Notes: a model not told the origin generated them from the sequence alone. Shown: positions 1 to 9,692, numbered from the stretch's first letter. The stretch: 64,000 bases of DNA from Desulfovibrio sp. An276 (GCF_002159665.1 NZ_NFJC01000009.1:1-64000); one strand, 5' to 3'. Program-made: numbers and translations.

Positions 1-135
1 AACAGCGTTGAAAAAGCGTCTGTTGTCTCCGGCAGGGCGACCGCGCTTCCCCGTTCCATTGGGGAAGAAGGGAGCAATCTTGCACCAAAGTTCGTCAGTG
101 ATGTCATGGTGTTGATAGGCTTTGACTGTATCCAT
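1..135 (-). CDS. IS5-family transposase, N-terminal part
   Basis: The frame starts with ATG at 135 and runs off the left edge after 45 codons, starting MDTVKAYQHHDITDELW and continuing to GKRGRPAGDNRRFFNAV. The pattern (DxLW..I.P..P, then GRP..D.R...NA) is the N-terminal helix-turn-helix-like domain (DUF4096 type) of IS5-family DDE transposases. The catalytic domain lies outside the window, so I cannot say whether the gene is intact. This is partial in the window, not necessarily broken. Confidence 0.75.
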   Translation of the reverse strand, partial: MDTVKAYQHHDITDELWCKIAPFFPNGTGKRGRPAGDNRRFFNAV

Positions 136-243
136 GCTGTGGACCGCTCTGGTAAACTGGAGTGATACAGTATGAAATATAACCTCTTATGGCAAAGTCG
201 AAGTCAGATTGGCTGATTTTTGATTTTGTCAACACGACCTAAG
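1..243 (-). mobile_element. IS5-type insertion sequence, 5' end, cut by window edge
   Basis: The stretch holds the first 45 codons of an IS5-type transposase and its upstream end. Read on the minus strand, the outer end near 229-243 begins TTAGGTCGTGTTGACAAAA, which resembles terminal repeats of IS5-family elements (TGTTGACAAA core). The other end lies outside the window, so the terminal repeat cannot be confirmed by pairing. The element lies just downstream of the rhodanese gene terminator, so it has not disrupted a visible gene. Confidence 0.6.
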
Positions 244-279
244 CTGTTGTCTTTGCCGCGCAGATCAGCACAGTGTCCC

Positions 280-313
280 GAAAACAGGCAGAGCCTTGCC
301 ACCAGCCTCTGCC
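280..313 (-). terminator. Rho-independent terminator of the rhodanese gene
   Basis: GGCAGAG (287-293) pairs with CTCTGCC (307-313). On the minus strand the stem is followed by TGTTTT. It begins two bases after the stop codon of the rhodanese-like gene, which fits its terminator. Confidence 0.6.
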
Positions 314-314
314 T

Positions 315-737
315 TCAATCCTCGATGGTCCAGCTGCCGTCTGCCCCGTAGCTGGGCACTGCCCTCACGTACCACATGGGCTGTTCGGGCCTAATCTTTC
401 GCAGCTGCTCAAAGGCCCATGCGGCACGTCTGCCAGTACGGCAAACAATGACCAGGGGCCTGTCTTCGGGGATTTCGGCAAGGCGTCTCTCAAGCTCATC
501 CACAGGGATGAGGACGGCATTGGGAATATGTCCCCTGTCATACTCGGCCCTTGTGCGCACATCGAGAAGGAAGATGTCTGTGCCTGAGTGCAAAAGCTCC
601 AGGGAGGCCTGCGCGTCCAGAGGTCCGGGTTCGGGCGCAGTCATGACCTCCATGGGCCACAAGAGCACCACGGCCAGCACAAAGGAAGCAAACACACGAT
701 ACAGACGCCCCTCGTTCAGAAAACCTCTGATTGCCAT
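315..737 (-). CDS. Rhodanese-like domain protein, exported or membrane-anchored
   Basis: This 140-aa protein has an N-terminal hydrophobic segment (about residues 13-33), so it is probably exported or anchored facing the periplasm. A single rhodanese domain follows: LLDVRTRAEYDRGHIPNA at about 57-74, and the active-site loop CRTGRR with Cys99 as the likely persulfide-forming residue. Such domains transfer sulfane sulfur or bind thiols; the natural partner here is unknown. The gene has its own terminator at 280-313 and is separated by 35 bases from the autotransporter upstream, so the two could be co-transcribed. Domain call is firm, substrate is not. Confidence 0.85.
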   Translation of the reverse strand: MAIRGFLNEGRLYRVFASFVLAVVLLWPMEVMTAPEPGPLDAQASLELLHSGTDIFLLDVRTRAEYDRGHIPNAVLIPVDELERRLAEIPEDRPLVIVCRTGRRAAWAFEQLRKIRPEQPMWYVRAVPSYGADGSWTIED

Positions 738-772
738 ATTTTGTCCCCCAAAAAACGTGTCTGCGCAAATCG

Positions 773-3700
773 TTAGAAGGTCCAGCCGAGGTTGAGGCCC
801 ATGTTCAGGGCCGTGTAGCCAGAGCGGAAGAATTCACCGCCCACTTCCAGCTGTGCGGAAAAGTCCGAGACCGTTGCCAGGGTGAGACCCGCCTGCAAAA
901 GCAGGCTGTCGCGCCCTGGCAATTCCGTATCCGAGGAAAACTCGTGAGCCCCGTAGTCCCTGAAGGAGGCGGAAGTTGCGAAGTTGCCGTCGAGAAGTTC
1001 GTGCCGCCACGCGGCCAGAACGTCCAGCCCAAGGCTTGTGCCATTGAAAAGCGCTGTCTGGAAGCCTGCATGGGCGCCAAGATTCATGAGCAGGGAATCG
1101 TAGAAGGCACTGTCCACATGCAGGCTTGCTGCTCCACCCTCGTCCTCGTCAATGCCCGGTCTTTGCAAAAAGGAATATTCGAAAAAGGCAAGGGGCCCCA
1201 CGGTGACAAGGGTGTTTTGTTCTGGCAGGCGCAGATCGTAGCCAAGGCCTGCCAAAAAGCCGCCTGCAAATCCTGACCAGCGGCTCTCGGCCTGGCGGTT
1301 GTAGCCGTTGATGCCTATCTCGCGATCCATTTCCCCACTCTCTATGCCCAATCTCCCTTGAGCCGTCAGCCAGAAGCCGTCCCATTCTTCCGGGGCGAAG
1401 AGCGCCTGCAGGCCAATGAAGGCGGACTTTGTGTCCACCTGTGCCTCTTCAGAGTCCTGCACATGGGTGCGCCTTGCCGCAAGGGCCGCGTGGAAGCCGA
1501 AGTCGAGGCCGGAGTCGAAATGCCGTTCTGCGCCGAGAATGAGGCCTACCCCCTCGCTCTTCCAGGAGGAGAGGCCGGAATGATTGCCCTGGAAGGAGCC
1601 TGCCCCGTAGGGCGTGGCCCAGACCTGCCAGTCCCCAGTCTTTTCCGGATTTGCTGTCTTTTGCGGATGCGCGGACAGTCCCCTGTCCGCAACATGGGCA
1701 GCCCATGCCTTGCGGGTGTTTTGGGCCAGCATGCGGCGCATGATGAGCAGATTGAACTCGCTTTGCTGGGCAAGGGAAGCCCTTGCCGCAGCGTCGTAGG
1801 CGCCAGGGCCAAGGGCCTTGAGGCCCCTTGCGACACCCGTGCCGTCGCTGCCTGACCAGTCGAGAGCTTCTACCAGGTTTTGCATGTCGCCCTTGGCGCT
1901 GCCAGCAATTTTGTCCATGGCAAGGCCCACGGAATGGGCAGCGGATGTCGTGGCAAGCCTGCTGTAGGCATTGGGAGCGCGGGCGACGCTTATCCTGGGC
2001 GCATCTGCTGTTCCTGTAGACTCAAAGGACAAGATAGGTGAGGTGCCCGCAAGAAGCACAACAGAGGTAAACTTTCCTGCACATTCCCTGTCCCTGATGA
2101 CAACCGGGGCTTGCGGGCTAATCTCGATCCCAGATGCGTAGTAGTCACGCATGGGGCGCAGGGCCCATGTTTCGGAAAGGGAAGCTTTGTTGGCCTGTAT
2201 GCCGGTTACGGAACCATCCGCAGCGAAGCCTGTCTCAAGGGTTGCGCCCTTGTTGTTGGTGAAGGTGTCCTTGACCTCCACAACACTGCCTGTCACAGAC
2301 TGGTTCAGGGCAAGATAGCCGCTGTTCGTGAGGGACAAAACCTCTACCTTGCCGGACAGGTTGAGCCTTCCGGCCTCAAGGGACATGTCTATGGACTTCT
2401 CCCCCAGGATGTTGCCGGAATAGTCCAGGACAAAGCCTGAGTCCGGGTCACCGGCTGTGCCGTCCCTGTTCGCGGCAAGGCCAAAGGTCAGGGCCGTGTG
2501 AAGCGCTTCTGCATCAGGGGCGCTTGCGTGCAGAATGGGGTTTTCGGGATCCCAAAGGGATATGATGTCCCCTTGAAGCCTTGCGCCCGTAAGGATGTTG
2601 ATGTTCGAGACGAGGGCACTTTCGTCTATGTATATGGCCGCTGTAGTCCCCAAAAGATTCCCGGACACGTTGAAGGTCGAGACCATGGGGCCAGCAAGAA
2701 ACTGCGACAGATTGGGCACTTGGCCGTAGTTGTCGGTCCACATCCATGAGCCGCGATATTCAGTACTGTTGCCAAGAATGTTGTCGCCAAAGTCGAAGCG
2801 CGCGGCTATGCCCCCTGGTCCAAGGGAGGTGGCCTCGCCCGCAAGGTGTATCACATGGTCCCTGCCGTAGGAGACAAGGATGGCCGAACCTCCACTTCCG
2901 TCCGCCTGTATCCTGGTCGTCTCGGGGATGTAGAGGGTGTTTTGCCGACCCTCAACACGTATGCCCACTGCCTCTGAGCCAACGGTGAGCAAATCAGCCG
3001 CCTGGGTGACCGTATTTTCGCTGCCGTAGATGTGCAGGCCTATGCCAAGGGCCGTTGTACTGGGACTTCCTTCAATCCACTGCCCGTGTTGCCGCTCATA
3101 GTAGGGGTTGATATTGACGTAGTCTTTCAGATTGTCGTGGTAGATGGAGTGCCCGAAAAAGGTCTTTCTGTCCAGATCGAGTCCCAGGTCCTGCAGGACT
3201 GCCAGTTCAGCCTCCATGAAGGTGGTCCAGTTGCGCCAATACTGATGGCTCATGAGGCTGTTTTGCAGCTCGATATGCGAAAGATCGACATAATACACAG
3301 GGTTTCCGTTTTCATCGTAATAGCCTGTAGCGTCCGTGCTGATTACCGGAATCCCCGGAACACTGTCCGCATACTCGCCGTACCCGTCCTCGGCAAAGGA
3401 GAGCTTTGCTCCGTCCAGGACCTCCTGCACGTTCGTGCCTGTGAAATAGGCGCCGGAAAAGTAGTTTGTACTTGCCAGCACGAATTTGTTCTCGTTTTCT
3501 ACCCCATCAAAGACAATTTCCATGCCGGGCCGCGCGGGATTGCCGTACATGTCGCGCAGGCCTTCCGACCAGCGAGAAAAACTGGTCGAGCTGAACTTGA
3601 AGGAAATGTTGCTTGAGGAGACGTCGCTGTTTGATGAACAAGTGGCTCCTATTCCCAGGGCATGGCCCAATTCGTGCACAATGGTGGCAGAGAGGTTGAA

Positions 3701-4186
3701 CTTGTCCCTGTTTTCAGGCAGCGCAGTGAGAGGTTCCGTGTACCAACCATTCGTGGCAGTTCCTATCTCGATGTATGCCAGAATTTCTTCCCTGTCCCCG
3801 TTTGGCCAGATGTCGTTGGCCAGGGCATTGGCAAAGATGGTCATGGGCGCAAGAGGCACTTCCCCGTCACTTGCGGCAGAGGCATTCCCCTCGATCAGGG
3901 AGGGATGGATCAGGATGCGCAGGGGAGAAGTGTTGGCTGCATTGGGCCCAAGCACGCTTTGCCAGTAGGCCAGGCCGTTTTGCAGGGCCTCGATGCTCGC
4001 CTGATCCAGGGTCCTTTCTGCAGTGAAGACTGTTCCAAGGACTTCTCCCTGTTCTCCTTCTTCGAGGATGTCCAGCCAGAACATGCCGTCGGACGCAAGA
4101 ATACTTTGCCTGGCCCAAAGCGGGGATGCGGCAATAAGCAGGACGCAGCAAAGGATGGCTGTGGCAAGGAGAAGAAAGCGTTTCAT
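773..4186 (-). CDS. Autotransporter with HExxH metalloprotease-like passenger
   Basis: The protein has 1137 aa from the ATG at 4186, chosen because it gives a clean signal peptide (MKRFLLLATAILCCVLLIAA, cleavage near ARQ). A longer frame exists upstream but lacks a signal. The N-terminal passenger has HELGHALGIG at 171-180, a zincin motif; the third metzincin histidine is not at the usual place. A following block (NSLMSHQYWRNW, LAVLQDLGLDLDR, FFGHSIY) resembles the C-terminal part of the same protease domain. A beta-helix-like stalk follows. The last ~270 residues are an autotransporter barrel ending in Phe (NMGLNLGWTF). It is likely a surface-displayed or released protease. No strong ribosome site is seen before the ATG. 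Confidence 0.85.
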   Translation of the reverse strand: MKRFLLLATAILCCVLLIAASPLWARQSILASDGMFWLDILEEGEQGEVLGTVFTAERTLDQASIEALQNGLAYWQSVLGPNAANTSPLRILIHPSLIEGNASAASDGEVPLAPMTIFANALANDIWPNGDREEILAYIEIGTATNGWYTEPLTALPENRDKFNLSATIVHELGHALGIGATCSSNSDVSSSNISFKFSSTSFSRWSEGLRDMYGNPARPGMEIVFDGVENENKFVLASTNYFSGAYFTGTNVQEVLDGAKLSFAEDGYGEYADSVPGIPVISTDATGYYDENGNPVYYVDLSHIELQNSLMSHQYWRNWTTFMEAELAVLQDLGLDLDRKTFFGHSIYHDNLKDYVNINPYYERQHGQWIEGSPSTTALGIGLHIYGSENTVTQAADLLTVGSEAVGIRVEGRQNTLYIPETTRIQADGSGGSAILVSYGRDHVIHLAGEATSLGPGGIAARFDFGDNILGNSTEYRGSWMWTDNYGQVPNLSQFLAGPMVSTFNVSGNLLGTTAAIYIDESALVSNINILTGARLQGDIISLWDPENPILHASAPDAEALHTALTFGLAANRDGTAGDPDSGFVLDYSGNILGEKSIDMSLEAGRLNLSGKVEVLSLTNSGYLALNQSVTGSVVEVKDTFTNNKGATLETGFAADGSVTGIQANKASLSETWALRPMRDYYASGIEISPQAPVVIRDRECAGKFTSVVLLAGTSPILSFESTGTADAPRISVARAPNAYSRLATTSAAHSVGLAMDKIAGSAKGDMQNLVEALDWSGSDGTGVARGLKALGPGAYDAAARASLAQQSEFNLLIMRRMLAQNTRKAWAAHVADRGLSAHPQKTANPEKTGDWQVWATPYGAGSFQGNHSGLSSWKSEGVGLILGAERHFDSGLDFGFHAALAARRTHVQDSEEAQVDTKSAFIGLQALFAPEEWDGFWLTAQGRLGIESGEMDREIGINGYNRQAESRWSGFAGGFLAGLGYDLRLPEQNTLVTVGPLAFFEYSFLQRPGIDEDEGGAASLHVDSAFYDSLLMNLGAHAGFQTALFNGTSLGLDVLAAWRHELLDGNFATSASFRDYGAHEFSSDTELPGRDSLLLQAGLTLATVSDFSAQLEVGGEFFRSGYTALNMGLNLGWTF

Positions 4187-4457
4187 GAAGGAGTTCAACC
4201 CCGCAGGTTGGAAAAAGGCATGTGTCAGGGGCCCTGTCGCAAGGCCTGGCCAACACCGTACGCAGCGTACATAGCAGACGGGCTCTGCACTGACAAACCG
4301 AAGAAATCCGCTCCAAATGGGCAAGAAAAGGGTCATTGGAAAGGCTACGACAGGCTTTGTGCCAAGGCAAGATTTGTCTTGACTTTTGAGCCCACTGGGC
4401 CGGAATATCCTGCGCGCGCAGGCTTTTTGCGCAAATCACAAGCCATGCAGGTATTCC

Positions 4458-7016
4458 ATGCCCCTTCCCGATTTTTCGACCCTTCCCCCTCTTCCTCCTC
4501 TCCCGATCGACAGTTTGCACAATGACATTGCATGCGCCCTGCAAAAGCCTGCCTTCCTCCTGCAGGCGCCTCCCGGCACAGGCAAGAGCACCCGTGTGCC
4601 CCTCTGGGCCCTTGAGGAAACGAATGGCCGCGTGCTCCTTCTGGAACCAAGGCGCGTTGCTGCCCGCATGCTGGCCTCGCACCTCGCAGGGCTTTGCCGG
4701 ACAAGTCTCGGGGAGCTCGTGGGCCTTGCCATGCGCAACGAGACAAGGGTGAGCGCAAAGACAAGGCTCCTTGTGGTCACGGAAGGGGTGCTCACGCGCA
4801 TGCTCTGCGCGGATCCTGCCCTTGAAAACGTGTCCTGCGTGCTCTTTGACGAATTCCACGAGCGCCACCTTGCCTCGGACACTGGCCTTGCCCTCACCCT
4901 GCGCTGCCAGGAGATCCTGCGGCCGGATCTGAAGGTCGGCATCCTCTCAGCCACCCTGGACATCAGGGCCCTGCAGGCTCTCTTGCCAGACGCACCGGTA
5001 CTTTTGGCCGAAAGGCCGGGGTATCCTGTCGAGACGCGCTACCAGCCTGTCCCCGGCACAACACCTGGAGAAAGGATTGCCCGCATGCCGGCCCACATGG
5101 CAGCCGTCCTTGCCAACCTTGCAAAGGTCGAGCAGGGAAGCATCCTTGCCTTTTTGCCTGGACAAGGGGAAATCGCCCGCGTGGCAGAATCTCTGGAAGG
5201 AAGGCTTCCCTATGGCGTGGATCTCTGGCCCCTGTACGGGCGCCTTGCCTTAAAAGACCAGCAGGCGGCACTTGCCCCTTGTGCTCCCGGCAGGCGCAAG
5301 ATAGTGCTTGCCACGGACGTTGCCGAAACCTCCCTCACCATCGAGGGCGTGCGTGTGGTGGTGGACAGCGGGTTGCAGCGAAGGCCCGAGTACGACACAA
5401 GGCGCGGTGCCCAGCGCCTTGTGACACACCAGATTCCGCTCTCGTCTGCAGAGCAGCGCCGCGGCCGTGCCGGGCGCACGGAACCCGGTGTCTGCGTGCG
5501 TCTCTGGGTTCAGGCTTCCGAGGAAGGCATGGCTTCCTACGCGCGGCCGGAAATCCTTGAGGCCGATCTCGCTGGCCTTGCCCTGGATCTGGCACTCTGG
5601 GGAGAAAATCCGTCCGACCTGCCCTTTGTGACACAGCCACCCTCTGGGGCCTTCAGGGCTGCCCAGGGGCTCTTGCAGAGTCTTGGCGCTTTGGATACGA
5701 GGGGCAGCATTACGGATGAAGGGCGTCTCATGGCAGGGACAGGTCTTGCCCCACGAGTTGCCGCTACCCTGCACGTCTGCAAGGATGAGGACATGCCTGC
5801 CGCTGCCCTTTTATGCGCCCTTCTGGAAGAGGATCAGGGGCGCTACGAGGGGGACGTGGCAGGGCTTTTGGAAAGACTTTCCCGCAGCAGGGGGAGTTCC
5901 GTGTTTTCCCTGGCAGGCCTCATGCTTGCCCGCGCAAGACGTGCCTGCGGGAAAGGGAATGCAGCCGAAGAGCGTCCAGATTTTGCAAGGGCCTTGCGCG
6001 CCCTGCTCGCCCATCCCCTTGAGGCAGGACGCCTTCTTTTGCCTGGCTGGGCGGACAGGCTGGCCCTTGTGAAGGCAAGGGAACAGGGCTTAACCCGGGC
6101 TCTCACGCGCCAGGGGACAGGGGTAGTTGTGCAGGGTGCACAGGTTGGGTCACGCTTTTTCCTGGCGCTTGAAACCTCGCTTTCGGACACTGCAAGGGGT
6201 CAGGCCTTTGGCAGGGTCTCCCTTTTCTGTCCAGTGGACGAGGAAAGCGTTTTCTCGCATCCCGCAACAGTTCTTTCACGCGAGCGCGTGGTGCGGGTAC
6301 AGGAAAACGGGGCAGCCATGGTGTCGGAAACAGTGCGCCTGGATGCGCTGGTTTTGGAAGAGAGGCGCGTGGACCCCCGAGAGGAAGACAAGGATGCACT
6401 ATGTGACGCCCTGTGCGCCTTTGTGCTTGAGCGCGACCTTGCCTGCCTTCCCTGGGACAGGGAAACCGAATCGCTTCTTCAGCGCACAAGCTTTCTTGCC
6501 CGCGTCAAGGGCGAACCCTGGCCGAATCTGAGCAGGGAGGAGCTTAAAACACGCTCGCAGGAATGGCTGCCCAAGCTCTGTTCTTCTGTCACGGATTTGC
6601 GAACTCTGAAGTCCGGGGATCTGCTTGCGAGCATACGCGGCCTTCTTCCCTGGCAGTGTCTTGCGGAAATAGAGAAACTTGCGCCAGTGAACTGGGTCTC
6701 GCCCTGCGGCAAAAAACACCCCATACGCTACGACGAGGAAAACCCGTGCGTCGAGGTGAAGCTGCAGGAATGCTTTGGACTCACAACATCTCCCTGCGTA
6801 GCAGGAGACTCTGTCCTCACACTGCATCTGCTCTCGCCTTCCGGAGTTCGTCTTGCCTCAACGCGGGATCTCCCCTTCTTCTGGAAGGACGTCTACCCCA
6901 AGGTGCGCTCCGAGATGCGCGGCCGTTATCCGCGCCATCCCTGGCCCGAGGATCCCCTGACCGCCCTGCCCACTACGCTTACGCAAAAGGGTTTGAGGGC
7001 AAGGAATCTCATATAG
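4458..7016 (+). CDS. hrpB: ATP-dependent helicase HrpB
   Basis: This is an 852-aa DExH-type helicase. Walker A is APPGTGKST (37-45), and motif II reads DEFHERH (131-137), the form typical of HrpB. Motif III is SATLD. Motif V/VI are seen as ATDVAETSLTIEGV and QRRGRAGRTEPG. The HrpB-specific C-terminal region is present, ending in the typical PRHPWPEDPL block. Length matches the family (about 800-850 aa). The start at 4458 (MPLPDFSTL) is preferred over an in-frame start at 4386, because the extra residues look unlike the family. A possible promoter with TTGACT at 4379 lies upstream. HrpB's cellular role is poorly defined. Confidence 0.93.
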   Translation: MPLPDFSTLPPLPPLPIDSLHNDIACALQKPAFLLQAPPGTGKSTRVPLWALEETNGRVLLLEPRRVAARMLASHLAGLCRTSLGELVGLAMRNETRVSAKTRLLVVTEGVLTRMLCADPALENVSCVLFDEFHERHLASDTGLALTLRCQEILRPDLKVGILSATLDIRALQALLPDAPVLLAERPGYPVETRYQPVPGTTPGERIARMPAHMAAVLANLAKVEQGSILAFLPGQGEIARVAESLEGRLPYGVDLWPLYGRLALKDQQAALAPCAPGRRKIVLATDVAETSLTIEGVRVVVDSGLQRRPEYDTRRGAQRLVTHQIPLSSAEQRRGRAGRTEPGVCVRLWVQASEEGMASYARPEILEADLAGLALDLALWGENPSDLPFVTQPPSGAFRAAQGLLQSLGALDTRGSITDEGRLMAGTGLAPRVAATLHVCKDEDMPAAALLCALLEEDQGRYEGDVAGLLERLSRSRGSSVFSLAGLMLARARRACGKGNAAEERPDFARALRALLAHPLEAGRLLLPGWADRLALVKAREQGLTRALTRQGTGVVVQGAQVGSRFFLALETSLSDTARGQAFGRVSLFCPVDEESVFSHPATVLSRERVVRVQENGAAMVSETVRLDALVLEERRVDPREEDKDALCDALCAFVLERDLACLPWDRETESLLQRTSFLARVKGEPWPNLSREELKTRSQEWLPKLCSSVTDLRTLKSGDLLASIRGLLPWQCLAEIEKLAPVNWVSPCGKKHPIRYDEENPCVEVKLQECFGLTTSPCVAGDSVLTLHLLSPSGVRLASTRDLPFFWKDVYPKVRSEMRGRYPRHPWPEDPLTALPTTLTQKGLRARNLI

Positions 7017-7115
7017 AGGAACGGGTTGCTGCCAAACAGGTGCGCACAGGGAGCGTGTATCCTTCCTGTCGGACGGGTGGCAGAGGAATGCCCAGGGACA
7101 GGGCTCTGGCCTTGG

Positions 7116-7384
7116 CTACACTGCGAAGAGAGCCTTGCGAAATTCGTCCAGAGCCAGGCGCACTGGAACCCTTTCCTCATCAAGATACTGGTAGATCTGT
7201 CTGACGTTCTCCCCGGGTATTTCCACAAGAACACTGATGGGCCTTCCCGCACGCCCATCAGGGACTGAAGCTTTCCGATGATGGCAGTCAGCGTTGTCTT
7301 CTTCTCGTCCGCAAGGCGCTTCACTGAAAGATTGGTGATTGCTTGCCACCCAAACACAAACGTTGCGTCTTTGGCGCGCGACAA
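7116..7384 (-). pseudogene. Small frameshifted gene remnant, unknown family
   Basis: Two overlapping minus-strand frames carry protein-like sequence that joins into one if a single base change is allowed near 7255-7265. The first half reads NLSVKRLADEKKTTLTAII and GKLQSLMG. The second half reads RPISVLVEIPGENVRQIYQ and YLDEERVPVRLALDEF, ending at a TAG at 7116. Both halves have normal-looking composition for this host, and neither alone makes a convincing gene. I do not recognise the family. It fills most of the gap between hrpB and the second autotransporter. It could also be chance coding. Confidence 0.35.
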
Positions 7385-7510
7385 TCATGTGTCTCAGGGA
7401 GATCAGCTCCATAGCTGCTGACCATTGCAACAGAAAAGGTCTGGGAGCTGACAGACGAGCAAAGGGCTAGACTCCGGGAGGAAGCATGGCCCTTTGCATT
7501 CGGAAGGATG

Positions 7511-7545
7511 GTTGCGGCAGACAAAGGGAGCAGATCTGCCGCAAC
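7511..7545 (-). terminator. Hairpin downstream of second autotransporter
   Basis: GTTGCGGCAGA (7511-7521) pairs perfectly with TCTGCCGCAAC (7535-7545) around a 13-base loop. It lies about 30 bases beyond the autotransporter stop codon. No clear T-tract follows on the minus strand, so it may be a weak terminator or an mRNA-protecting hairpin. Confidence 0.45.
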
Positions 7546-7577
7546 CGGTCGTATGAGGGTTAGAGGGTTGATGGGGA

Positions 7578-9692
7578 TTAGAACTCGTAGCGGAACATGC
7601 CGAACACGCCATGACCGGTGCTGTTCTGACCGGCCTGCAGGGTGTAGTTCACGCCCACGCTCATATTGTCGTTGCCAAACTCAAGACCAAGACCGCCCTG
7701 CCAGGTGAAGTAGTCCATCATCTGGGTTTCGAGCTCAGTGCAGGGAAGCGTTCCGAAGCGCACGTCCTGCTTGGCCTTAATGTCGCCTGCAGCAGGAATG
7801 ACAGTGAAGTCAACGCTGGGCTTGAAGTACCAGTCGTTGTTCATCTCGAGTTCCTTGCTGAAGGTGATGCCCACCGGGAAGGTCCAGATGTTCTGCTGGA
7901 AGCCATCGCCCTCAAGGATTGTGCCGTCGGCGCTGTCCACATCATAGCCCCAAGTGTTGATGCTCATGTAGCGGGCGCCAACATGGGGGATGAGGTCAAG
8001 GTACTGGGTTTCGAGCTTGTACTCGAAGCGCAGACCGGCACTGATTGCGGATGCATGAATGTCCGCCTCAAGGTCGCCCATCCGCATGCCGTCGTCAACG
8101 TCCTGATTTACAGAGTTCCAGGTGGAGGTGTAGGACACGTCGCCCATGACTGCGAAGTTCTCGTACTTCCAGCCCCCGTAGGCGCCCACCCCCCAGAATG
8201 TCATGGAATTGGTGGTCTCGCTCAAATCACCGGAGCTTTCGGCATAGCCGCCACCGATATTGAACATGAGGCCAGCGCGGAAGTTGTTGGCCCAGGTGTA
8301 GTCGGCACCAAGGGAAACGCCGCCTATGTTGGCGTTGTAGCCGTAGTCAAGGTTGCCTGCTTCCATGCCAAAGCCTGTTTGGTTGGACCACAAGGGCGCA
8401 ATCCAGAGGGCCAGGCCAAGCTCCTTGTCGTCCACAAGCTTGCCGTCCACGTTCATGGCCTTTGCGCCGTTCTCGGGATTGGCAAAACCCATACGATTGA
8501 CTACGGTGTTGGTGGCGGAATCGGAAGCCATCTTCGTCATCTGCGGCACAGCACCCGCAAATGCCATGCGGGCTGCACTTTCGATGGTGGCTGCTCCCTT
8601 GCGGGCATCGGCAATGTAGTCGGAGTTGGCGGCACGAGACAGGAAGCGGATGCCCATGTCCTGAGAGTTCACTCCCTCCAGGTTATTGTTCCACACATGA
8701 GCCATCACAGGATTCAAGGCTTCGTCCAATCCAGGCAGTACATCACTGGCCTTGTTGATTGTTTTTGTAATAGTAACCTGCGGTTGTGTGTCACTAATAT
8801 CAATTGTCGCCTGATAGCTCACCATGCGGTCAGGGGTTGTAACGACGGTTTGACTCGTTGCGTCATTGCCTGTATTGGTAATTGTAATTGGACCGTCTTC
8901 CGTAAGAAGGACGAGACTTTCTCCTTCATCTAGGAATCCAGCAGCATTGGGATCAGTAAAATTTCCTCCAGAAATATTAATTTCATGTTTACCTTCTGGG
9001 GGAGTAGTAGAACCATCAGTAGTATATTCTATTTTACCATTTACTGTTGCTTCTTCAACAATAACAGTCACAGATTCATAACCATTTTTTGGCCAATAAT
9101 ATGCATCAAATGCTACAGATCCTTCAGGAGCGTTAATAGTAGTTCCACCTTTTAAAACAGTTTCACCATTATTGTTTGACAACACATATTGTGTTACACC
9201 TTCAACACCATTCAATGTTACTCCATCAAGAGTAAGATTTGAATAGTTCTGTATAAGTATTTTTGCTGATTCAGATGATGCAGTAATTGTGCCATTTTTA
9301 AATGTTAATGATCCACCTTTCAATAATTGGAAACCGTTTGTTTCAGTTCCAGTAGAACCAACAGTTGGATCTGTTACTGTATACGTATGCCCATTTAAAT
9401 CTATTATAAGTCCGTTTTTATCACCACTATTAATTTTAATTCCACCACCACGCCAATCTTGTAATAAAGTAACTGTATCTCCTGCATTTGCTGCATTAAC
9501 AGCATCAGCCAATGAAGAATAATTTGTACCATTGACTGATGCAACATCAACTGCAAAAGATATGCTCGGAGTAGCTAGAGAAAACATGCCTACGACAACA
9601 AGTGCCCCAAAAGTGTTAAGAAGATGGCATTTTTTCAATACTGCCCGATAGCGGTTCAACAGATTTCCGATTGCTCCCTTCGTCTGTTTCAT
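7578..9692 (-). CDS. Autotransporter with right-handed beta-helix passenger
   Basis: The start is the ATG at 9692, preceded by GGAGGAT. The 704-aa product has an extended leader (IGNLLNRYRAVLKKC, then a hydrophobic stretch ending SISFA) of the kind seen on autotransporters. The passenger (about 50-340) contains short repeats such as LLKGGSLTFKNGTI and NYSNLTLDGVTLNG, typical of a pectate-lyase-like beta-helix. The C-terminal ~280 residues form the outer-membrane barrel, ending in GMFRYEF. The passenger DNA (about 8750-9560) is clearly AT-rich, while the barrel DNA is GC-rich, so the gene looks mosaic. The function of the passenger, for example adhesion, is not shown by the sequence. Confidence 0.85.
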   Translation of the reverse strand: MKQTKGAIGNLLNRYRAVLKKCHLLNTFGALVVVGMFSLATPSISFAVDVASVNGTNYSSLADAVNAANAGDTVTLLQDWRGGGIKINSGDKNGLIIDLNGHTYTVTDPTVGSTGTETNGFQLLKGGSLTFKNGTITASSESAKILIQNYSNLTLDGVTLNGVEGVTQYVLSNNNGETVLKGGTTINAPEGSVAFDAYYWPKNGYESVTVIVEEATVNGKIEYTTDGSTTPPEGKHEINISGGNFTDPNAAGFLDEGESLVLLTEDGPITITNTGNDATSQTVVTTPDRMVSYQATIDISDTQPQVTITKTINKASDVLPGLDEALNPVMAHVWNNNLEGVNSQDMGIRFLSRAANSDYIADARKGAATIESAARMAFAGAVPQMTKMASDSATNTVVNRMGFANPENGAKAMNVDGKLVDDKELGLALWIAPLWSNQTGFGMEAGNLDYGYNANIGGVSLGADYTWANNFRAGLMFNIGGGYAESSGDLSETTNSMTFWGVGAYGGWKYENFAVMGDVSYTSTWNSVNQDVDDGMRMGDLEADIHASAISAGLRFEYKLETQYLDLIPHVGARYMSINTWGYDVDSADGTILEGDGFQQNIWTFPVGITFSKELEMNNDWYFKPSVDFTVIPAAGDIKAKQDVRFGTLPCTELETQMMDYFTWQGGLGLEFGNDNMSVGVNYTLQAGQNSTGHGVFGMFRYEF

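Noticed and set aside
4379..4407. Promoter before hrpB (TTGACT with AT-containing -10)
   Set aside because: The spacing fits poorly (19 bases to AATATC) and the -10 is weak; mentioned only in the hrpB entry.
7611..8933. 440-aa plus-strand open frame
   Set aside because: Shadow of the autotransporter barrel on the minus strand; His/Val-rich composition with no domain.
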